Shown here piece by piece: positions 25,684 to 34,000 of a stretch of 36,217 nucleotides of DNA; the first letter of the stretch is position 1, and each line of letters opens with the position of its first letter. The DNA is from Rickettsia conorii. GTDB taxonomy: Bacteria > Pseudomonadota > Alphaproteobacteria > Rickettsiales > Rickettsiaceae. Both the position numbers and the translations under genes were made by a program. The notes beneath the pieces are model-generated. The model was not told where the DNA came from. It worked only from the letters and a program-made list of their open reading frames with translations, and searched no databases. The stretch is taken from NCBI GenBank assembly GCA_020726135.1, contig DYTE01000010.1, positions 1-36,217 of the forward strand, in the 5' to 3' direction.

Positions 25684-26769
25684 ATGAAGATAATATCACA
25701 AACATACGAAAGTACACAAATTATTGATTATATAAATATAATATTCAGTCTTTCAAAAAATATACATAAACTATATCATTTATTAAATATAGAAAATTCT
25801 TCACAAGAAGCTGTAAAAATAAAAGAAGAGCTTGATTTTTTATATATCAATATGCAAGATTTGTTTAAAAAATTTGAACCATTTCTTAAAAATAATATTA
25901 GTAAATTGGAAGATATTTTATTAACAGATGATGTTTTAAAATCAATATTAAAAATACTTGAATCTATTCAAAAAATTGAAATTATGTTAAATACATTAGA
26001 TAAACTGACATGTGGAATATCAAATAATCTGGTAAAAACAATTAGCGCAAGTATTACAGCTATTATCGCAATTCATTTGCCAATAATAAGTTTAATAATG
26101 AGTCCTATTGCAGCTAGACTTGTTTTAGAAGTAACATCAGATAAATTAATAAAAAATATAGAAGCAATTAAAAATAAAATAGAGAAAATAAAATTAACTC
26201 CTGAAGGCAAAAAAGCTGTAATAATTTCTGATCTTTCAAAAGAAACAAATATAAAAATATCTCAATTGCCTTATACTGAAGAAATTGAAACATTGAAAAA
26301 AATCTTAGCAACAGTCAAAAAATCTATTGATGAGAAAGGCATATTTAAAATAATATGTGATGAATTAAATAATTTGCATAAAATTATAGCAAAAATAAAG
26401 GATCATATAATTGAAAAAATACCTAATGAGAAAACATATTTAAATTTCAAAAATGAAATAATTGAATTATTTGATCCTGTAATAAAACATGCAAAAGAAA
26501 TTAAATATAAAAATACTATGAAAGAAAAAATTGAATTAGTAAAAAATGTAGTAAACGAACTGAAAATAATTACTACCAAATTAACAAAAGAAATACAACC
26601 ATATGCAAAAACTATTAGTGATAATTTAATACCAATAGTTCAAAAATTAGAACAATTTTCTAAAACTTCTGTTGTTAAAATCCTTAAGATTGAAAATATT
26701 ACCAAGTCTGTGCTACCAATTTTAAGACAAATTTTAGGAATCACATCATCATTAGCAAAATCACTATGA
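25684..26769 (+). CDS. Helical protein of unknown function, overlapping nuoG
   Basis: A 361-residue Lys/Ile-rich protein that I do not recognise. It is predicted almost all helical, with a hydrophobic stretch at about 118-148 (TISASITAIIAIHLPIISLI) that could span the membrane or form a hairpin, and amphipathic helices on both sides. There is no signal peptide. The ATG at 25684 follows a GAGTGAACT sequence. Its TGA stop overlaps the nuoG ATG (ATGA at 26766-26769), so translation of nuoG is probably coupled to it. It diverges from tolC over 122 bases. A complex I role is not implied by the overlap alone. Confidence 0.75.
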   Translation: MKIISQTYESTQIIDYINIIFSLSKNIHKLYHLLNIENSSQEAVKIKEELDFLYINMQDLFKKFEPFLKNNISKLEDILLTDDVLKSILKILESIQKIEIMLNTLDKLTCGISNNLVKTISASITAIIAIHLPIISLIMSPIAARLVLEVTSDKLIKNIEAIKNKIEKIKLTPEGKKAVIISDLSKETNIKISQLPYTEEIETLKKILATVKKSIDEKGIFKIICDELNNLHKIIAKIKDHIIEKIPNEKTYLNFKNEIIELFDPVIKHAKEIKYKNTMKEKIELVKNVVNELKIITTKLTKEIQPYAKTISDNLIPIVQKLEQFSKTSVVKILKIENITKSVLPILRQILGITSSLAKSL

Positions 26770-28766
26770 TAAAAATAACTATAGATGGAATTGAGCTTGA
26801 GGTTGAAGAAGGTATAACCATATTTAATGCATGTCTTGCTTTAAATATTGAAATTCCTCATTTTTGTTATCATAAAAAGTTGAAAATAGCTGGTAATTGT
26901 AGAATGTGTTTTGTAGAAGTAGAGAAAATTATTAAACCAGTTGCTTCATGCCATAATCTTGTAACAAATAATATGGTAATATATACAAATAGTGAAATGG
27001 TTCAAAAATCTAGGAGTGGAATATTAGAATTTATATTAATTAATCATCCACTTGATTGTCCTGTTTGTGATGAAGCAGGAGAATGCGCATTACAGGATTA
27101 TGTATTTAAATATGGTAAAAATACAAGTAAGTTTCATGAAAATAAAAGAATAGTAAAGGATAAAGATTTAGGTCCATTAATTAAAACTAAAATGACGAGA
27201 TGTATTCATTGTATGAGATGTGTGCGTTTTGCTACAGATATTGCAGGAATAGAGGAATTAGGGTCAATTAATCGAGGAGAAAATACAGAAATTATTTCAT
27301 ATTTACAACATTGTTTAACATCTGAACTATCAGGTAATATGATTGATTTATGTCCTGTTGGAGCATTAAATTCTAAACCATATAATTCTAAGGCGAGATC
27401 ATGGGAATTATTTAAAACTTATTCAATAGATTTAATGGACGCGATGGGTGCTAATATTAGAATTGATAGTCGTGGTTCTGAAATTATGAGAATTCTACCA
27501 AAAAATGATGGTGAATTTATTTCAGATAAAGCACGTTTTTCTTATGATGCAAACTCTTTTCAAAGAATTACCAATCCTTATATAAGAAAAGAAAATATAT
27601 TACAACCATGCGGATGGGATGAAGCAATAACATTAGTAGCAAAAAAACTTACTGAAACTAAACCAGATCAAATGGCTTTTATAGCTGGAGCATTTGCATG
27701 TACTGAATCTATGTTTTTAATGAAATATTTAATGAAAAAATTACAAGTGAATAATCATTCTTATGAATTTGATTATAAGTTTGATATATTCTCTCGTTCA
27801 AATTATTTATTTAATATTAATAATATTGAGGAAGTTGATTTATGTCTGCTTATTGGAGCTAATCCAAGAAAGGCTGCACCAGTTTTTAATGCTTCTATTG
27901 GTTTATTAAATAGAGCTTTTAAGATGAAAATTGCAAGAATTGGAAATATATTTGATGAGACTTACAATATCGATGAATTAGGTGATAATCCACAAATTTT
28001 ATCGAATATATTAGAAGGGTCCCATGATTTTGCACAACAATTATTGAATGCTAAAAATCCTATATTTATAATAGGAGAAGGAATATATAAGCGAAATGAT
28101 GCATATTCTATATATAAATTAATATATGATATTATGCAAAAATATAAAATTAGTGATAAAGCTTTTAATATTTTACATAATCATGCTTCTATTGTTGGAT
28201 GTTTAGATACTGGATTTTATACATCCTCATCCAGCATAACAGAAATTTTAAACAAAATAGAAAAATCTCATATTAAATTAACATATTTACTTAATAGTGA
28301 TGAGATAGATTTAAAACAGCTAAAATCAGATTCTAATTTTATTATATATCAAGGAAGTCATTTTGATCGATCAGCCTCTATAGCAGATATAATTCTTCCA
28401 TCAACAACATATTATGAAAAAAGTGCAACATATGTGAATATGGAAGGCAAAGTACAAATGACAAATAGGGCAATTAAGCCAGCAAATCTAGTAAAAGAAG
28501 ATTATGAAATTATAATGAATTTATCACAATATTTAAATATTGATCTATCAATAAAAAATTTAGATGATTTAAGATTAAAACTATATGAACATATTTTAAA
28601 TATAAATAATGACACATTAAAATTTAATAATTCTAAAAATATTATTAATCATGAACTAATTAATACTACTGATACTAACTATTATATGAATAATAACATT
28701 ACTAGATCATCTTTGAATATGTCAAAAATTTTGAAATCTATAATTTCTCAATCAGTTTATAAGTAA
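26766..28766 (+). CDS. nuoG: NADH-quinone oxidoreductase subunit G
   Basis: Large peripheral-arm subunit of complex I, carrying electrons from FMN along iron-sulfur clusters. The 666 residues contain a 2Fe-2S ferredoxin domain (HFCYHKKLKIAGNCRMCFVE and the Cys of VASCHN), the His/Cys-ligated cluster region (HPLDCPVCDEAGECALQDY), a 4Fe-4S set (TRCIHCMRCVRFATDIAG and DLCPVGAL), and a molybdopterin-oxidoreductase-like C-terminal part (about 215-600) ending in a low-complexity tail. The start overlaps the upstream unknown gene as ATGA. In related genomes nuoH and nuoI follow; here they do not, and an RNA methyltransferase comes next. Confidence 0.97.
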   Translation: MIKITIDGIELEVEEGITIFNACLALNIEIPHFCYHKKLKIAGNCRMCFVEVEKIIKPVASCHNLVTNNMVIYTNSEMVQKSRSGILEFILINHPLDCPVCDEAGECALQDYVFKYGKNTSKFHENKRIVKDKDLGPLIKTKMTRCIHCMRCVRFATDIAGIEELGSINRGENTEIISYLQHCLTSELSGNMIDLCPVGALNSKPYNSKARSWELFKTYSIDLMDAMGANIRIDSRGSEIMRILPKNDGEFISDKARFSYDANSFQRITNPYIRKENILQPCGWDEAITLVAKKLTETKPDQMAFIAGAFACTESMFLMKYLMKKLQVNNHSYEFDYKFDIFSRSNYLFNINNIEEVDLCLLIGANPRKAAPVFNASIGLLNRAFKMKIARIGNIFDETYNIDELGDNPQILSNILEGSHDFAQQLLNAKNPIFIIGEGIYKRNDAYSIYKLIYDIMQKYKISDKAFNILHNHASIVGCLDTGFYTSSSSITEILNKIEKSHIKLTYLLNSDEIDLKQLKSDSNFIIYQGSHFDRSASIADIILPSTTYYEKSATYVNMEGKVQMTNRAIKPANLVKEDYEIIMNLSQYLNIDLSIKNLDDLRLKLYEHILNINNDTLKFNNSKNIINHELINTTDTNYYMNNNITRSSLNMSKILKSIISQSVYK

Positions 28767-28881
28767 GAACTTGTAGTTTTACAAATATGAATAGATATAA
28801 AATATTATATTAAGTTTTATTTCTGGATAATTTGGAAAAATATCATTATATTCGAAATTATCAATATAATATAAAATAAAT

Positions 28882-30150
28882 ATGACTCTGATAGAAGAAG
28901 CAAAATGTACAATTAAATATATTAATGATAATGGACTTGGTGTATCAAGCACAGAACTTGGAGAAGTAGAATTAGCTTATAGTCTGCCGGGTGAGATTGT
29001 CCGTTTTGAGAGGCACCAATATAGACGTACTAAAAATTGTCTACTTAAAGAAATTGAAGTTAAATCTGAGATGAGGGCATCTCCTCCATGTAAATATTTT
29101 CGTGCATGCGGAGGTTGTTTACTTCAACATTTAAATATTGATCTATATAATGATTTTAAATTTAATTTAGTTACTTCACATTTACATAAAAATAATATAG
29201 ATACTGTAGTTAATCCTGTAATTACTGTGCCTTTTGGTAATAGAAGAAGAGCGAATTTAGAAGGTATAAAAAAGCATGATCAATTGTTTTTAGGTTTTCA
29301 TCGTTTTCATTCCAATCAAATTATTAATATTGATAATTGTATGGCTTTATCGCCTGAATTATCAACAATATTACCGTCTCTTAAGAATATATTAGAGTTA
29401 GTTTTAGACAATAAGCAAAAAATACAAATATTTATAACAAAGACTGATAATGGTATTGATTGTAGTTTTACAATTCAAGAACATAAGTCGTTAAATGAAA
29501 CACAGAGAGAAATATTATATAAATTTGCTAAAGCTAATAATATAATTCGTTTGGCTTTTAGACATCGTAAAAATATTGATATTATATATGAGATAGAAAA
29601 ACCATTTGTAAAATTTGGTGATATAGAAGTTGAAATTGATGCTTATTGTTTTTTACAAGCTAGTTCTATGTCTGACAAAATTTTAAGTGATCTAATAATA
29701 GAATTTTTTTATACAATGAATGAATTGTCTGAAATACAAGTTGTAGATTTATTTTGTGGTAGAGGTACTTATAGTTTACCATTATCATCATCTTATAAAG
29801 TTCATGGATTTGAATCAGATAAATTATCTATAGATGCTTTAAGAAAAGCAAATAATGATATAAATCTATATGTAAGAGATTTATTTCTGCATCCATTAAC
29901 TAATTCAGAGCTTATCAATTATGATTATGCAGTAATTAATCCTCCAAGAGCTGGTGCAGAAGCACAATCAGTATATTTAGCTATAAGCAATATAAAAAAA
30001 ATATGTTATATTTCCTGTAATCCAAAAACTTTTGCTAGAGATGCAGCTATTTTAACTGCAAATAATTATAAACTTACTTCTGTCACACCTGTTGACCAAT
30101 TTTATTATAGTCCACATATGGAATTAGTTGGTTTCTTTGAAAAAATTTAA
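28882..30150 (+). CDS. RNA m5U methyltransferase, RlmD/TrmA family
   Basis: Class I SAM-dependent RNA methyltransferase of the family that makes 5-methyluridine in 23S rRNA (RlmD, RlmC) or tRNA (TrmA). The 422 residues show an N-terminal TRAM-like domain (about 1-60), a 4Fe-4S cysteine set (CKYFRACGGCLLQHL plus the Cys of IDNCMAL), the SAM site DLFCGRGTYSLPL, NPPRAGA, and the catalytic Cys in ISCNPKTFARD. The TRAM domain and iron-sulfur motif point to RlmD type rather than TrmA; which uridine is modified cannot be read from sequence. It is followed after 8 bases by the TlyA-like gene, making an RNA-modification pair. Confidence 0.92.
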   Translation: MTLIEEAKCTIKYINDNGLGVSSTELGEVELAYSLPGEIVRFERHQYRRTKNCLLKEIEVKSEMRASPPCKYFRACGGCLLQHLNIDLYNDFKFNLVTSHLHKNNIDTVVNPVITVPFGNRRRANLEGIKKHDQLFLGFHRFHSNQIINIDNCMALSPELSTILPSLKNILELVLDNKQKIQIFITKTDNGIDCSFTIQEHKSLNETQREILYKFAKANNIIRLAFRHRKNIDIIYEIEKPFVKFGDIEVEIDAYCFLQASSMSDKILSDLIIEFFYTMNELSEIQVVDLFCGRGTYSLPLSSSYKVHGFESDKLSIDALRKANNDINLYVRDLFLHPLTNSELINYDYAVINPPRAGAEAQSVYLAISNIKKICYISCNPKTFARDAAILTANNYKLTSVTPVDQFYYSPHMELVGFFEKI

Positions 30151-30158
30151 GTAAATAT

Positions 30159-30899
30159 ATGAAAATAAGACTTGATGAATATATAGTGCAAAATAATTTA
30201 ATAGATGATAATAAATTAGCGCAGAGCTTGATTATGCAGGGTTTTGTTTATGTAAATGAACAAATTATAACAAAGGCTGGTACTATTATAAATAAAGAAC
30301 GAGATAGAATCTCAATCAAACAAAAAGATCATGACTATGTCTCAAGAGGTGCATTAAAATTAATTAAAGCTTTGGATTATTTCAATGTTAATCCACAAAA
30401 TTTAGTATGTTTAGATATTGGATCTAGCACTGGTGGTTTTACAGAAGTTTTGCTAAGACGTGGTGCTAGACATATTTTTTCTGTAGATGTTGGATATGGA
30501 GAATTACATTATAAACTTCGTAATAATCCAACTATATCTGTTCTTGAACGTAATAATGCAAAATATCTTACAAAAGAACAAATTACTCTAAAACCTGATT
30601 TGATTGTATGTGATGCAAGTTTTATTAGTCTTATGAGCATATTACCAAAATCAATTGAATTATCTGAAAATAATTTTACTCTTATAGCACTTATAAAGCC
30701 TCAATTTGAAGCAGAGAAACACGAGGTCAGTAAAACGAAAGGAATTATAAAAGATTCAAAGATTCATCAAAGAGTTTGTGCAACAATACTAAGATGGCTT
30801 GAGCATGATTATGGATTTTATATAGAAGGAATAATCATAAGCCCAATTACTGGTGCCAAAGGTAATCAAGAGTTTTTGATTTGTGCCAAACAAATATAA
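30159..30899 (+). CDS. tlyA: TlyA family rRNA 2'-O-methyltransferase
   Basis: Predicted ribose methyltransferase acting on rRNA (TlyA of mycobacteria modifies 16S and 23S cytidines); many annotations call the family hemolysin A. The 246 residues have an S4 RNA-binding domain at about 1-60 (RLDEYIVQNNL, GFVYVNEQIITKAG) and an FtsJ-like Rossmann domain with the SAM motif CLDIGSSTGGFTEVLLRRGA. Catalytic Lys/Asp/Lys positions lie in YVSRGALKL, VCDASF and LIKPQFEA. It starts 8 bases after the RlmD-like gene. The hemolysin label rests on old observations and is not supported here. Confidence 0.93.
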   Translation: MKIRLDEYIVQNNLIDDNKLAQSLIMQGFVYVNEQIITKAGTIINKERDRISIKQKDHDYVSRGALKLIKALDYFNVNPQNLVCLDIGSSTGGFTEVLLRRGARHIFSVDVGYGELHYKLRNNPTISVLERNNAKYLTKEQITLKPDLIVCDASFISLMSILPKSIELSENNFTLIALIKPQFEAEKHEVSKTKGIIKDSKIHQRVCATILRWLEHDYGFYIEGIIISPITGAKGNQEFLICAKQI

Positions 30900-31047
30900 T
30901 TTTATGCTTTTTGATGTACAAATTCCATAATTTAAATCTCACATTTGATTTTTTTCAATCTAGAATAAATATTCTTTGCGTTATTATATTTTCTCTATAC
31001 ATTAATACATAATATTTATTTTAAAATAATATGGAGAAAGAAAAATT

Positions 31048-34000
31048 ATGTCAAAATATAGTGAAAAAATTGAAAAAGATGCAGAAAAATATGGTTACAA
31101 AGCTGCTAATTTAATAAATTTAGAACAATTATCTAAAGAATTTAATATAAATTCACAAATAATTCTTGAAGTACCAAAATTTAAAGCAATATCAGGAGAT
31201 GAGATTGCTAATTTTTTAGATTTACATGATAATAAAGAATGGCGTAATATTTTCGATAAATTTGTTGTTGCTTACCAAGCTCAATCGAATAAAAAAACTA
31301 TTAATGATGAAGCTGCTCAATATTTAGAAGATTTACAAAAACATATAGTGAAATATTTTGAAAATCATGATTTATCTACATCTTTAACAGAGACTATAGC
31401 ATCAATTAGTTCAGAAAATAAAGACCTAATGATACGTAGTACTGGAAAATATGAGGATATGGCTAATATGGCAAATCCTGGTGGTAATGAAAGTGTAGCA
31501 ACTACAACAGATCTAGTTTCTATCAAAGATGGTATGAAGCAAGTAGTCGCATCATATTTTACCAAAAAATCATTTGAGCAAAAATTGTTGGGTTTAATCG
31601 CTGCAAAAGGTCAGGCAGAGGCTATTAATGCTATTAAGGAAATCTTATTACCACCTGTATTATTACAGCAACTTGTAGGTACTGATAAATCAAGCAAAGT
31701 ATCATCTGGTGTTATATATAGTGATAAAAATGGAACAATGATAGATGCTGCATATGGTCATGGTGAATATGTTGTAAATAGCAAAGGGCCTGTTGACAAT
31801 TATTATATTAGTCCAAATGGTCTAGTTTACAGTTCTATAGTAGCAAAACCATTTAGAATTGTACCAGTCAAGAATCAAGAAGGTAAAATTGAACTAGTCC
31901 AAGAAACAAACACATTAACACAAAAATTTAGTCAATCAATTCCTGATGAAGTTGCTTCTTATTTATCTGAATTTGCTAAATTTTTAGAAGAGAAATATCA
32001 ACAACAAATGGATATAGAATTTGTCTATAATCATGAAAATAATATTATTTCTATAGTACAAGCAAGAGCCATTCCAGAAACAATCAATCGCAATCTAGCC
32101 TCTGCTTTAAGCCCAGAATTTTTAAGCAATTACAAAAAATCAACAACTAAAGCTTTAGAAGTTATTACTCCTAAAATCAATGATTGTAGAATTGTAACAA
32201 ATGATCAAATAATCATAGCGGAAAATTTACCACAAGCGCTTAGTAAATATTTAGATATGCAAGATAAAACAAATATTAAAGCTGTGATAGTTAAAAATCC
32301 TGCTGCAACAACTTCTCATGAAGCTGGTCTATTTAATAATGCATCTATTATTTGTATGCAAGTTTCTGATATCGAAAAAGCTAAGAATATTTTGAAGAAA
32401 GATGGCAATTTAATTATTGATCCGCAACATGGAATTCTTGCTAGTCTGGATAAAGAAAAATTTAAAAGAATGAAAAATACTCCTGATGCAGTGAAATCAT
32501 TAGTTGAGCAAGAGATTATTAAAAATGGTATTTTTGCTTCAAGTTTAACATCTCATATAAGCATTAATTCACCACAAGCTTTGGACCAAATTAAAGATAA
32601 AGAAAAATTGGATGAAATATTTAAAATTTTAAATTATGGAATTAATGAAGAGAAAATTTTAATAGAAGATAAGGCTAAAGAAATTAGAGATAATTTTGAT
32701 GTGTTGAAAACTCCACTAGTTGGCACTGATAATGAAAATATCAAAAATGCTATTGCAAATAATTTGAGATATTGCCATTCTGCGAGGAAGAAAAATTACA
32801 TAAGCCAAGAATTATATCAAAAAACTATGATAATTAGTTATGATTTATGGCAACAACTAGAAGTATCAAATGAAAAAGATGATGATTTTTATATCAAATA
32901 TTTTAATATTCTTCAAAAATTTGAAGGAATATTTTTAGGAGCTGGTTCAAAGGGAATTTTAGCAAATTCTCTAGCGATGGAAATACGTCATAATAAATAT
33001 GAAAAATTAGCAGATGAGTTAGCTGGAGAACAAGAAATATCAAAGGAAAATAAAAAATATCTAACGGAACTTTTGAAATTTGACGATTATTTTATCAATG
33101 ATAAATCAAAAGAAAATTGGCAGAAATTTTGTACAGATATTGCTCTTATAAAACTTGAAATTGAGCCAAAACCGATTGTTGTTTTGAGTGATTTTATGAA
33201 TAAAATCTCATCATTTAATATTCATCCAAAATGGTTAAATTTTATATTTACAGAAAAATATGAAGAAAAATATCCTGCCAAAACATTTAAATCTTTAAAA
33301 GAAGACTTTGAAAAATTAGATATGAAGCCAATTAATCAGGCTGCTGCAATTATAGATAATATGAAATCTAAAATATCTTCATGGGAGGAACCAGCAAAAT
33401 TTGAAGAATCACTGAAATTATTACATGATAATTTATCAGAATTGAATAAATATCATAATTGGAGCAATGATTTAACGCCAATCGCTCAAATGATTATGTT
33501 AGAACAAGTATCTGCAATTACTGAGATTATGGATCTATCAATTAAAAATTTGACAGGATCGACTCAATATATTGATATTGAAACCAAGGGTAAGAATTTT
33601 AAATCTATGTTACAGGAATTTCATGGCTTGTTAAAAATTTGGGCTAAGAGGACTAGTTTTAGAGCTGATGATAGGATAGGGAGAACATACTGGAATGGAC
33701 ACATAACAGTACCACAATATGGAATTACAGGAGAAATAAACAGAATGAATGTATTTTTAAATAATTACAAATCATTTAATAATTCTAGTTTTCTTCCGTC
33801 ATATTTTTTAGTAAATAAGAAAACTCTTGATATTGTATGTGCGCAAACTTGGAGAGTTGATACAGGTAATCCAAAGACTTTAGAGGATATGTTTACTTTG
33901 ATTCATCAAAATATGATCGTATCTGTAAATAATTTAAATAGCAATATTAGCGCAAGAATAGAAAAACAACTACCGAAAATTATTACGACTTTAAATGATA

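Noticed and set aside
30159-30899. Hemolysin function for the TlyA-like protein
   Set aside because: The S4 and FtsJ-like domains indicate an rRNA methyltransferase; nothing suggests a pore or secretion signal.
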